NCBI GenBank assembly: GCA_028873975.1
Contig: JAPPMO010000118.1
Coordinates: forward strand, 1-37,177
Direction: 5' to 3'
Length of the DNA stretch: 37,177 bases
Source: Chloroflexota bacterium
GTDB taxonomy: Bacteria > Chloroflexota > Anaerolineae > Aggregatilineales > Phototrophicaceae
The notes under the pieces are model-generated. The model was not told the origin of the DNA and did no database searches. It saw nothing but the letters and a program-made list of their open reading frames with translations. Below are positions 24,162 through 31,795 of the stretch, piece after piece. Positions within the stretch are counted from its first letter, which is position 1, and the number at the start of each line of letters is the position of its first letter. Made by a program: the position numbers and the translations under genes.

Positions 24162-25949
24162 CTACATCTGCCCGTGCCACCAGTCGTTGACTTCGCCGGT
24201 GATGACGTCGCCGCCGCCGCTGCGCCAGTCGGCGGCGAAGGTATCGAAATCATCCAGCGAGGCTTGCCCGGTGATGATATTGACGAAGGTCTCGGCTTCC
24301 AGGTCATTCAGCGATGCGCCGGCGCGTTCCATCGTCCGCGTCGGGAAGGTGGTGAAATGGTTGCGGATGCCATCCAGTTCCCAGCGGTCGACGGCGAAGA
24401 CATTGGCGTCGTCCCACATGACCGAGAGTTCGTCGCCGCCCAGGAAGGCTTCCATCATGGCGTCGCGCTCCTCTTCCGGCGTATTCGCCCAGACTTCGCG
24501 GCGGTGCTTGATCCAATTGGTCTCGTGGCGCGGGTCGGTGCGGGCGCCGCCATTGGTGCCGGGCGGTCCCCAAATATGCTTGGTGCCGTCATAGCCGGAA
24601 GCCAGATCCAACGTGCCGCCCATCGAGTCGACCTCGCCGTTATCGTCCCGCCAGAAATAATCCGTGCCTTCGAAGCCGTGGTAACGGTTTTCCGGGTTCT
24701 GCAAGAGTTCCGCCCACCAGCCGATTTGCTTCAGCACCAGGTCGACATGCTCGAAGCCTTTGCGGAAGCAGAAGACGCTGTCGACCACCGGGTTGCTCCA
24801 GGCTTTCTTCTTGATGCCGGTGGGACCGGCCGGGATGTCGCCCCAGGTCCAGCGGGCGCTGGGGTCGTTGGTGACGCTGTCCGGCAAGCCAAAGAGGGCG
24901 GCGAAAGCCGGCGACATCGTGATGCCGCAAGTGTTGCCGCCGATTTGCCTGAAGGCGGTTTGCGGCGGGCGCAGCGTGAAATAATCCTGCGCGAAGATGC
25001 CCTCGGCATACCATTGGCGCAGCAGCCCGAGCACTTCCTTGATTTCCGGCTGAACGCTGTTGTATTGCAAGTCGCCGCTGTCATCCGGCGTCCAATAGCC
25101 GGGCATCACGCCCCAAGCGCCAAAGATCGGATCCAGCGAGCTGTACCAGGTGACCAGATTATTCGCCGCGGCGATGCCGATGGTGCTGCCTTCGCCGCCT
25201 TGCCCCAGGTCCGCCTCGACGAAGGCTTTGGCGACGGCGTACAATTCATCAACCGTGGTCGGGACTTCCATGCCAACGGCGTCCAGCCAATCTTGCCGTA
25301 TCCAAAGCAGCTTGTCGTTCTGCGCCGCTTGCTCGATATAGGGCAAGCCCATCTTGCGCCCGTCGACTTCGGCATATTGCCAGGCGGCGCCATCGCCGAA
25401 GCTCATGGCCTCTTTCAACCAAACCGGATGCGCCACTGCTTCGTAAACATCGGTGATATCCTCGACCAGGTCATTCTCCAGCAGCTCGCCATAGATTTGC
25501 AGCGGCACCGTCTCCATGAAGTCCGGCAATTCGCCGCTGGCGATAGCCAGATTGTATTTCTGCAAGACTTCTTCTTCGTTGTCAATCCAGTTGAAAGCCA
25601 GCTTCCAGTTGATGCCGGTAACCGCGGCATTGAGGCGCGTGAAGGGACTGTTCTCGATATCGTCGCCATCGGCGAATTCCCAGGGACCGCGCCGGCTGCC
25701 GGTGACCGTCACCGGCGGATCTACCGGCATGCCCTCCGGTATCGGCGGCAAGGCGGTCGCCCAACCGCGCGCGTTATTCGGGCTGCCCGGGTGCAATTCG
25801 GCCGGGATATCTCCCATGTTTTGGGCAAGTATCGGGGCGAATCCGTAACGCGCCATCATCGCGGTCGCCAGGCCGGCGCCGCTCCATTTCAGAAAATCTC
25901 TTCTCGATGGTTTGAGGTCTTCGGCTTTATAGGGAAATTTCTTGCTCAT
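24162..25949 (-). CDS. Extracellular solute-binding protein (LplA-like), Tat-exported
   Basis: 595 aa carbohydrate receptor for the LplB/LplC-type permeases. The N-terminus carries a twin-arginine signal: SRRDFLK at 15-21, then a weakly hydrophobic stretch to about 42 (ILAQN). This matches the Tat consensus exactly and differs from the Sec signals of the other two binding proteins in this window. No lipobox Cys. The long LplA-type body includes the DNLVTWYSSLDPIFGAWG-like block near 265-285 and ends WWHGQM. AAGGAGT lies six bases upstream of ATG 25949. It follows the regulator by 76 bases with no convincing separate promoter. Confidence 0.9.
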   Translation of the reverse strand: MSKKFPYKAEDLKPSRRDFLKWSGAGLATAMMARYGFAPILAQNMGDIPAELHPGSPNNARGWATALPPIPEGMPVDPPVTVTGSRRGPWEFADGDDIENSPFTRLNAAVTGINWKLAFNWIDNEEEVLQKYNLAIASGELPDFMETVPLQIYGELLENDLVEDITDVYEAVAHPVWLKEAMSFGDGAAWQYAEVDGRKMGLPYIEQAAQNDKLLWIRQDWLDAVGMEVPTTVDELYAVAKAFVEADLGQGGEGSTIGIAAANNLVTWYSSLDPIFGAWGVMPGYWTPDDSGDLQYNSVQPEIKEVLGLLRQWYAEGIFAQDYFTLRPPQTAFRQIGGNTCGITMSPAFAALFGLPDSVTNDPSARWTWGDIPAGPTGIKKKAWSNPVVDSVFCFRKGFEHVDLVLKQIGWWAELLQNPENRYHGFEGTDYFWRDDNGEVDSMGGTLDLASGYDGTKHIWGPPGTNGGARTDPRHETNWIKHRREVWANTPEEERDAMMEAFLGGDELSVMWDDANVFAVDRWELDGIRNHFTTFPTRTMERAGASLNDLEAETFVNIITGQASLDDFDTFAADWRSGGGDVITGEVNDWWHGQM

Positions 25950-26025
25950 CAGAACTCCTTAATGCAACTATTGGACCTAACGGTATGCGATCGCGAGCAC
26001 ATCAATAAGCGCCTCCTCTTCTTCT

Positions 26026-26802
26026 TTAGCTTGGGACTTTCCCGCCCATCTTCGCGCCTCCCGTATCGGCGGTCAAAGAGATGACCGTCTGCCAGACTTC
26101 GCTCGAAAATCGAATATGACCGCGAATCAAGAAGCCCGCGGCATCGGCGTCGCGAGCGGCAATGGCGTCAAAGATCGCCTGGTGCGTGCCGCCTCCCTCC
26201 GCCTGCGCCGGCAAGGTATCCAGCCGCGCCTCTTGCAAGACTTCTTCCAGCACGTCGATCAGATTGCCGACGAACTGACTGATGATGGCGTTGTGGCTGG
26301 CCACGCCAATACCGCGATGGAAGCGCATATCCGCTTTCAGGTATTCGCGGACATCTTCCGTGGCGTTCATCGTCCGCAACTCGCGCTGGATCTTCTCCAG
26401 GTCAGCCGGGGTGGCGCGTTCAGCCGCCGCGCGCGCCGCTTCCACCTCGATCATCTTGCGCGCGTCCAGCAGTTCAATCATCGTCCCGCCCCAGGTCGCC
26501 AGGCTCAAGCCCAGAATGCGCCCGAAACTGGCGCCGGTATTGTTCGTCAGGAAGGCGCCCTCCCCCACGCGCGATTGCACCAGCCCAACCGCTTCCAGGA
26601 CCTTGAGCGCCTCGCGCACGCTGTAGCGGCCCACGCCCAGCGCGTCCGCCAGGGCGCGCTCCGAGGGCAAGCGCTCGCCCAGTTGCACGACGCCGGACAG
26701 GATGTAATTCTTCAACTGCTCGAGGGTTTGGTCCTTGACGCTTGCTTTTTCAATCGTTCGCAAGCCGGACACGCTCGGTGAGGGGAGCTTCACAACAGAC
26801 AT
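26026..26802 (-). CDS. FadR/GntR-family transcriptional regulator (FCD ligand domain)
   Basis: 258 aa. The winged helix-turn-helix is at about 24-85 (LGERLPSERALADALGVGRY then SVREALKVLEAVGLV). The FCD domain (about 100-240) has candidate metal ligands in ADMRFHRGI, THQAIFDA and RGHIRFS. FCD regulators commonly sense sugar acids or other carboxylates, which fits a dehydratase in the same operon. The start is placed at ATG 26802; an in-frame TTG at 26841 lies at or upstream of the predicted transcription start and inside the operator, so it cannot be the main start. First gene of the operon and probably autoregulated. Confidence 0.9.
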   Translation of the reverse strand: MSVVKLPSPSVSGLRTIEKASVKDQTLEQLKNYILSGVVQLGERLPSERALADALGVGRYSVREALKVLEAVGLVQSRVGEGAFLTNNTGASFGRILGLSLATWGGTMIELLDARKMIEVEAARAAAERATPADLEKIQRELRTMNATEDVREYLKADMRFHRGIGVASHNAIISQFVGNLIDVLEEVLQEARLDTLPAQAEGGGTHQAIFDAIAARDADAAGFLIRGHIRFSSEVWQTVISLTADTGGAKMGGKVPS

Positions 26803-26829
26803 CGCTTCCGAAAAGGGAAAATTGGTCAG

Positions 26830-26869
26830 TGGTGTTACCAATTTTAGGCAACTTTAAGAAGCTTGTCAA
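26830..26869 (-). promoter_or_regulatory. Promoter with FadR-type operator of the sugar operon
   Basis: On the minus strand TTGACA (26864-26869) is 17 bp from TAAAAT (26841-26846), an almost perfect sigma-70 promoter. TGGTGTTACCA (26830-26840) matches the FadR-family operator TNGTNNNACNA at every fixed position and covers the predicted start point near 26834. A wider inverted repeat AAAATTGGT/ACCAATTTT overlaps it. This predicts repression by occlusion. Confidence 0.75.
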
Positions 26870-26903
26870 ATTCTGCTGGCTTCCTGGGCGCAATTCAGAT
26901 TAT

Positions 26904-26952
26904 TTGGCAAGTCAAGCGATTTTTTGCCCGGTCGAAAGCATGGCCAACCACA
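26904..26952. repeat. 49-bp dispersed repeat (inverted mate of 17179-17227)
   Basis: Its reverse complement matches 17179-17227 at 45 of 49 positions. It runs directly into the family A core at 26948, suggesting the two are parts of one compound element or repeated insertions at one spot. Confidence 0.8.
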
Positions 26953-27019
26953 AAGACACAAAGGACACAAAGTAAATGAGGTATTTCTCTGTGCGCTCTG
27001 TGTCCTCGGTGGTGAAAAA
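26948..27019. repeat. Family A core hairpin ending at the malic enzyme stop
   Basis: The left arm CCACAAAGACACAAAGGACA and right arm CTCTGTGTCCTCGGTGGTG can pair around a loop near 26975-26989. The right arm and a short A-run end at the TGA stop of the malic enzyme (27020-27022, minus strand). The GGGCAATYGCATC ends are absent here. Confidence 0.75.
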
Positions 27020-29275
27020 TCACCCGCCCCGCCCATGCGCGTCCATAGCCGCCACCGCCGCGATGGCGACGATGTCCTCGACATCGTCCCCCGCTTGCAA
27101 GACATGCACCGGCGCGCCCATGCCCAGCAGGATCGGTCCAATCGCCTCGGCCTCGGTCAGCCGCGAGAGCAGCTTGTAGGAGATATTGGCCGCGTCCAGA
27201 TTGGGGAAGACCAGCACATTGGCATCCCGCACCTGGCTGAAGGGATAGCGATCTTCGATGATGTCGATCACGACCGCCGTATCCGCCTGCATCTCGCCAT
27301 CGATCAAGATATCGGGTCGACGCGCCCGCACCCGCTCCACCGCCCGCCGCACTTTATCGCTCTGCGGATGCGGCGTGGAACCGAAATTCGAGAAGGACAG
27401 CATGGCTACGCGGGCGTCCAGCCCCAGGGTCTCCGCGAAGTCGTTCGCCAGTACGGCGATTTCCGCCAGGGTTTCGGCATCGGGGTCAATGTTGACCGTG
27501 GCATCGGTGAAGAGATAAGACCGCCCCTCGATCACCATCAGATAAACGCCGGCCGCCCGCGTCGCGCCGGCGCGCGTGCCGAAGACTTGCAGCGCCGGGC
27601 GGATCACGTCCGGGTATTCGTAGGTCAAGCCGCTGACCATGGCATCGGCATCGCCCTTCCTGACCATCAGCGAGGCATAGTAATTGCGCTGCCGCACCAG
27701 CGACCGCGCCTTGCCCAGGGTCACGCCTTTGCGCCGCCGCAGGTCGTAGAGCAGATCGCGATATTCGTATTGATTGTCGGCTGCATAGTGATCGAAAGCA
27801 TCGGCTTGGTAGTTCAAACCCAGATTGTCAATCGTCCCCCGAATGCGCTCGGGCCGTCCCATGAGGATGGGATGGGCGATGCCTTCGTCGCGGATCTGCA
27901 TGGCGGCGCGGATGATCTTCGCTTCTTCGCCTTCCGGGAAGACGATGCGCTTGAGCGACCCCGCCCGAGCCCGATTGATGATATTCTGCCGCACCTGCCG
28001 CCCAATGCCCTGGCGGCTGATCAGTTCCTGCTTGTATTCGTCGATATCCAGTTGACGCCGCGCCACGCCCGAATCCATCGCCGCCTGCGCCACCGCCGGC
28101 GCCACCCAGAGCAATACGCGCGGATCCAGCGGCTTGGGAATCAGATAATCTTTGCCAAACTTGATCGACTCCTGCCCATAAGCCGCCAGCACGCTATCCG
28201 GCACGTCCTCGTGCGCCAAAGCCGCCAGGGCGTAGGCTGCCGCCATTTTCATCTCCTCATTGATGCCCGTCGCATAAACATCCAGCGCGCCGCGGAAGAT
28301 GAATGGGAAGCCCAGCACGTTGTTCACTTGATTGACATAATCGCTGCGGCCGGTGCCGATAATGGCGTCCGGGCGCGCTTCCAGCGCCAGCTCGGGCATG
28401 ATCTCCGGCGTGGGATTGGCCAGCACAAAGAGCATCGGATCCGGCGCCATGCCCTTAATCATGTCTTGCGTCACCGACCCGGCGATGGACAAACCGATGA
28501 GCGCATCCGCTCCCTGCAAGGCATCGTGCAGCGTCCGGGCTTGGGTGGGGATGGCGAATTCGGTCTTGTGGATATTCATGTTGTCTTCGCGCTGGTGGTG
28601 GATGACGCCGCGCGAATCAAGCATGAGGATATTATCCCGGGCGACGCCCAGCGACTTGAAAAACTTGCCGGTGGCGATGGCGCTGGCGCCCGCGCCGTTG
28701 ATGACGACCTTGATGTCGTCCATGCGCTTGCCGGTGACCTCCAGCGCATTGAGCAAAGCCGCGCCCGAAATAATCGCCGTGCCGTGCTGGTCGTCGTGGA
28801 AGACCGGGATATCAAGCTCCTGGATCAAACGCTCTTCGATCTCGAAGCATTCCGGCGCCTTGATGTCTTCCAGGTTGATGCCGCCGAAGGTGGGCGCCAA
28901 TGCCTTGCAGACCTCGATGATTTCTTCGCTTTTGCGCGAGGTGATTTCGATATCGAAGACATCAACATCGGCGAACTTCTTGAAGAGCACGCCCTTGCCT
29001 TCCATCACCGGCTTGGAGGCCAGCGGACCGCGATCGCCCAAACCCAGGATGGCGCTGCCGTTAGAGATGACGGCGACCAGGTTGGCCCGCGCCGTCATCT
29101 CGAAGGCGGCTAGCGGATCCTTGTCGATCTCCAGCACCGCTTCCGCCACGCCGGGCGAATATGCCAGCGACAGGTGCAACTGACTGTCCAGCGGTTTGGT
29201 CGGCGCGATCTGAATTTTGCCCGGTCGTCCGCGCCGGTGATAATCCAGCGCCTCTTGACGTGTGAAAGATGTCAT
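27020..29275 (-). CDS. maeB: Malic enzyme (MaeB type, malic enzyme plus phosphotransacetylase-like domain)
   Basis: Decarboxylates malate to pyruvate with reduction of NAD(P). 751 aa, the two-domain MaeB layout. The malic N-terminal domain has the catalytic Tyr39 (SLAYSPGVAE) and Lys94 (PVMEGKGVLFKK). The NAD-binding domain has VVINGAGASAIATGKFF near 185-201. A C-terminal phosphotransacetylase-like domain of about 320 residues (from about 430, RIVFPEGEEAKIIRAA) usually acts as a regulatory acetyl-CoA sensor. ATG 29275 is chosen because GGAGG lies eight bases upstream; the earlier ATG at 29290 overlaps that site and has none of its own. A TAAAAT -10-like box is at 29315-29320. Confidence 0.95.
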   Translation of the reverse strand: MTSFTRQEALDYHRRGRPGKIQIAPTKPLDSQLHLSLAYSPGVAEAVLEIDKDPLAAFEMTARANLVAVISNGSAILGLGDRGPLASKPVMEGKGVLFKKFADVDVFDIEITSRKSEEIIEVCKALAPTFGGINLEDIKAPECFEIEERLIQELDIPVFHDDQHGTAIISGAALLNALEVTGKRMDDIKVVINGAGASAIATGKFFKSLGVARDNILMLDSRGVIHHQREDNMNIHKTEFAIPTQARTLHDALQGADALIGLSIAGSVTQDMIKGMAPDPMLFVLANPTPEIMPELALEARPDAIIGTGRSDYVNQVNNVLGFPFIFRGALDVYATGINEEMKMAAAYALAALAHEDVPDSVLAAYGQESIKFGKDYLIPKPLDPRVLLWVAPAVAQAAMDSGVARRQLDIDEYKQELISRQGIGRQVRQNIINRARAGSLKRIVFPEGEEAKIIRAAMQIRDEGIAHPILMGRPERIRGTIDNLGLNYQADAFDHYAADNQYEYRDLLYDLRRRKGVTLGKARSLVRQRNYYASLMVRKGDADAMVSGLTYEYPDVIRPALQVFGTRAGATRAAGVYLMVIEGRSYLFTDATVNIDPDAETLAEIAVLANDFAETLGLDARVAMLSFSNFGSTPHPQSDKVRRAVERVRARRPDILIDGEMQADTAVVIDIIEDRYPFSQVRDANVLVFPNLDAANISYKLLSRLTEAEAIGPILLGMGAPVHVLQAGDDVEDIVAIAAVAAMDAHGRGG

Positions 29276-29333
29276 GTTGGTTTCCTCCATAGAAGAGGTG
29301 TGAACGTTGTCATTATTTTAGCGCAAGTGCGGC

Positions 29334-29414
29334 GTGGGGCGAGGCAAGGGGCGCCCCTACAGTTGTCATTGTTGCGGCGGCGCGGGATTTAGGAGCGACT
29401 TATTGGGTCGCCCG
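29334..29414. repeat. Family B hairpins, decayed and rearranged copy
   Basis: Hairpin 1 is GGGGCG/CGCCCC at 29336-29357, ending CGCCCCTAC (29352-29360). Hairpin 2 is GAGCGACTT/GGGTCGCCC at 29393-29413. Compared with the complete copies, the order or orientation of the outer boundary differs, so this is either decayed or assembled from two half-units. Confidence 0.6.
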
Positions 29415-29462
29415 CGAGCACAAGTAGCACTTTGTCAACGCTATTAACAAAATGTGAGGGAA

Positions 29463-30041
29463 CTATCTATCTCGTTGGATCGTATTCAAGAAAGGTTGAT
29501 CGAGATCAACCCGTTCATCGGCGGTTTGCCACAATTCCCTCGCGTGGCTTTGCGGCTGGCTGGCAAATAACCAGACGGCAATCCCTTCCCTCTGCGCCAC
29601 TTCCAAGGCAGGCACCATATCGCTATCGCCGGTTACTACCGCGGCGTGCGTGATGGAGCGCTTGGCGCTCAGCAAAGCGAAATCCAAACCTAGCAGTAGA
29701 TCAACCTGCTTTTGTTGGTAGATCGGCTGTCCTGTATTATCCTTGCCACGATGCTTAACGACACCCAATCTTACGGTAAAACTAGACAGCCGCCCTAGAG
29801 CGTCGTAGAAACCACGGCGTCTCCGGACGAATTCTTTTTCACCGTCAGTGGGGCGATTACTCTGGTAGGGCAAGCCATTATAATAATAAGTACGTAACAG
29901 ATCAACCGGTGCTGCTGGGGTTCGAGCGTTAACCCGGGTAAGTATCTCGGAAGAAAGCTTTTCGTAATCAACCCTAACGTCATTCTTCTTGGCGACCTTC
30001 TCCAAATACGCTCCATCAACAAAAATGGCCAAACGAAACAT
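29463..30041 (-). CDS. NYN-domain (PIN-like) putative nuclease
   Basis: 192 aa. The NYN/DUF88 acidic site is complete: D9 (AIFVDG), D114 (QKQVDLLLGLD) with D120, and D139/D141 (VVTGDSDMVPAL). Such proteins are metal-dependent RNases or RNA-processing factors related to LabA and PIN domains; the substrate is unknown. Two adjacent ATG codons compete: AAGGA is six bases from 30041 and three from 30044, so 30041 is preferred. It has its own predicted promoter and a long structured leader. Confidence 0.85.
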   Translation of the reverse strand: MFRLAIFVDGAYLEKVAKKNDVRVDYEKLSSEILTRVNARTPAAPVDLLRTYYYNGLPYQSNRPTDGEKEFVRRRRGFYDALGRLSSFTVRLGVVKHRGKDNTGQPIYQQKQVDLLLGLDFALLSAKRSITHAAVVTGDSDMVPALEVAQREGIAVWLFASQPQSHARELWQTADERVDLDQPFLNTIQRDR

Positions 30042-30065
30042 CATTGATCCTTAGCATAGGCTTCA

Positions 30066-30101
30066 AAAAGCAGGGAGGCTAGGTCATTTTGCTAGCCTCC
30101 C
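30066..30101 (-). terminator. Terminator-like hairpin in the leader of the NYN gene
   Basis: On the minus strand a perfect 10-bp stem (GGGAGGCTAG/CTAGCCTCCC, nine-base loop) is followed by TGCTTTTTG. This is a good intrinsic terminator shape. It lies between the predicted promoter (30153-30181) and the NYN ATG, so it may act as an attenuator or end a small RNA of about 80 nt. Confidence 0.55.
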
Positions 30102-30152
30102 CAAAATTGCCTGACGAACTATCGTGAGGTCGCCAGGGAGTATTGTCACCTC

Positions 30153-30181
30153 ACGTTACCCCAATGGACGGCACATGTCAA
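30153..30181 (-). promoter_or_regulatory. Predicted promoter upstream of NYN leader
   Basis: On the minus strand TTGACA (30176-30181, perfect) is 17 bp from TAACGT (30153-30158, weak -10). An inverted repeat GTGAGGT/ACCTCAC (30124-30130 and 30148-30154) overlaps the -10 and start region; it could be an operator or the first hairpin of the transcript. Confidence 0.45.
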
Positions 30182-30200
30182 GCACATAAGTCAGTTCGCA

Positions 30201-30392
30201 CAGGGCAATTGCATCAAATCATTTCGCGGCGAATTTCGTCTAAAATGTGTGAAATTGTAGGGGCGTCTCGTGAGACGCCCGTGAAAATAGTAGACAAATA
30301 GCGGGCGTTTCAGCGAAACGCCCCTACAGATTACAAAAGTTGCGGGAAAAGTATGTGATTATTGCGCCATTTCAGTTTGGTGCGATTGCCCT
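30201..30392. repeat. Family A-ended element carrying a nested family B double hairpin
   Basis: Left end CAGGGCAATTGCATCAAAT (30201-30219) and right end TTTGGTGCGATTGCCCT (30376-30392) are inverted copies. The interior lacks the usual family A arms and instead holds a complete 71-bp family B copy (30257-30327). Its hairpins are GGGCGTCTC/GAGACGCCC and GGGCGTTTC/GAAACGCCC. GTCAGTTCGCA occurs immediately before the element (30190-30200) and immediately after (30393-30403), where another left end (30402-30420) follows. The 30042-30585 gap is otherwise non-coding. Confidence 0.8.
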
Positions 30393-30545
30393 GTCAGTTC
30401 GCAGGGCAATCGCATCAAAACCAATATATGTCGAATGTCACATAGTATTCATAACATGCAGCCGCTCGGCGGCAGCGCGCAATTGCGGCAAATCGGCCAA
30501 TCCGCGCGAGTAATTTCTTGCCTCTACACAGGACCCAAGCTGGCG

Positions 30546-30551
30546 TATAAT
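30546..30551 (+). promoter_or_regulatory. Consensus -10 box before the metallophosphoesterase gene
   Basis: TATAAT in GGCGTATAATTG, 34 bases before ATG 30586. No good -35 is seen 16-18 bp upstream. Confidence 0.45.
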
Positions 30552-30585
30552 TGTTCTTGTAGTGAACGGTTAAGGTCTGGTGTGG

Positions 30586-31173
30586 ATGCAAATTGGAATC
30601 ATTTCAGATGTACATGCGGACTACAATACGCTTCAAGAGGTACTGGCTCGATTTGAGGGACATCATCGCGTAGACCGGGTATTGTGCGCCGGTGATTTGG
30701 TCGGGCGCGGACCGGAGCCGGACCGCGTGGTCGACTTGATCCGCGCGCATGATATCCCGGTGGCGCGGGGCAACCACGATGAATGGGTCTATGGACTGCG
30801 CCGCGAGAATACGCAGTATCTGAAGAGCTTGCCGCTCGATTGGCAGGGCGAGCTGGCGGGCAAGACGGTCTACATGTGCCATGGCAAGCCCGGCAACAAT
30901 ATGTGGGGCATGTACAAGGATCATTTGTCAACGACGTATTTGAAGATGGTCTTGCGCTCGCTGAAAGCGGATGTGCTGGTGACCGGTCATACGCATATGC
31001 CCCTGCACATGAAGACGCAATGGGGCTGCCTGGTCAATCCGGGGTCGCTGTATACCTTCAAATGCGCTAGGGCGTCGTCCTCTACTTATGGCGTACTCTC
31101 CCTGCCGGATCTGAGCTTTCGGGTATACGACGCCCATGCCGACTGTGACCAAGCGCCGCTTGAAATCATTTAG
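30586..31173 (+). CDS. Calcineurin-like metallophosphoesterase, YfcE/MJ0936 type
   Basis: 195 aa phosphodiesterase-family protein with the whole dinuclear metal site: D8 and H10 (ISDVHAD), D37 (CAGDLVGRGP), N63-H64 (RGNHDEW), H99 (MCHG) and H135/H137 (TGHTHMP). This is the small single-domain subgroup. The substrate is unknown. ATG 30586 gives the canonical MQIGIISDVH start; GTG 30580 is closer to the AAGG at 30572-30575 and is an alternative adding two residues. Confidence 0.92.
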   Translation: MQIGIISDVHADYNTLQEVLARFEGHHRVDRVLCAGDLVGRGPEPDRVVDLIRAHDIPVARGNHDEWVYGLRRENTQYLKSLPLDWQGELAGKTVYMCHGKPGNNMWGMYKDHLSTTYLKMVLRSLKADVLVTGHTHMPLHMKTQWGCLVNPGSLYTFKCARASSSTYGVLSLPDLSFRVYDAHADCDQAPLEII

Positions 31174-31235
31174 ATCCGCGCGCGAGCAGGGCGCGGAAGG
31201 GCCTGTTGACGCTTATGCTTGCTGGCGGCGTCCCG

Positions 31236-31266
31236 TTGATACTTGTCCCGTGATTTCCCGTATAAT
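31236..31266 (+). promoter_or_regulatory. Candidate promoter of the yccF-like gene
   Basis: TTGATA (31236-31241) and TATAAT (31261-31266) with 19 bp spacing. A leader of about 100 bases follows, containing GCGGCG/TGCCGC arms around an A-run (31285-31308). Confidence 0.4.
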
Positions 31267-31375
31267 CAGTAAAGCCGCTCGGCGGCGGCGAAAAAAATTG
31301 CCGCGCTCGCTAAAATAACAAACCTTATCCTCGCATGAGCGATGGGCTTTGTTCAAAAAAATGAAAGAGGCGATC

Positions 31376-31759
31376 ATGAGCCTGCTGGGTAATCTCATCT
31401 GGTTGGTCTTCGGGGGCGCGATAGCCAGCTTAAGCTATATCTTCGCCGGATGCGCGCTTTGCCTGACGATTGTCGGCATCCCCTTTGGCATCAAAGCGAT
31501 ACAATTCGGCGTGATGGTATTGTTGCCTTTCGGCAAGGTCATCGAGGGCGGCGGGTCGGGGACGGGCTGTGTGGCACTGGCTTTTAATCTCATCTGGCTG
31601 CTGACGGTGGGCTGGTCGATCGCGCTGACGCATCTGCTCTTTGGGATTATGCTGGCTTTTACGCTGCTTGGCATTCCCTTCGCCATTCAACATTTCAAGC
31701 TGGTGCCGGTGGCTCTCTTCCCCTTCAGCTACAAGTTGGGCAGTTCGCCGACGCCCTGA
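31376..31759 (+). CDS. YccF-family inner membrane protein
   Basis: 127 aa with two internally repeated halves. NLIWLVFGG...TIVGIPFGIKAIQFGVM...LPFGK (6-54) matches NLIWLLTVGW...TLLGIPFAIQHFKLVPVALFPFSYK (71-120). This duplication is the YccF domain pattern; about four membrane segments are predicted. Function is unknown in the family. GAGG (31367-31370) is five bases before ATG 31376, so the longer upstream reading is not used. Confidence 0.88.
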   Translation: MSLLGNLIWLVFGGAIASLSYIFAGCALCLTIVGIPFGIKAIQFGVMVLLPFGKVIEGGGSGTGCVALAFNLIWLLTVGWSIALTHLLFGIMLAFTLLGIPFAIQHFKLVPVALFPFSYKLGSSPTP

Positions 31760-31795
31760 CCGGCGGTATATGGGGGACGAAGCGACAGGCGGAAT

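Noticed and set aside
24141..26084. 647-codon open frame on the + strand
   Set aside because: Antisense to the Tat-exported binding protein, no recognisable domain; runs into the regulator gene.
26924..29113. 729-codon open frame on the + strand
   Set aside because: Antisense shadow of the malic enzyme; no family motifs, composition follows the third-position GC of the real gene.
30045..30160. T-box or other known riboswitch in the NYN leader
   Set aside because: No AGGGTGGTACCGCG-type motif or other known aptamer core could be seen; only hairpins and a terminator.
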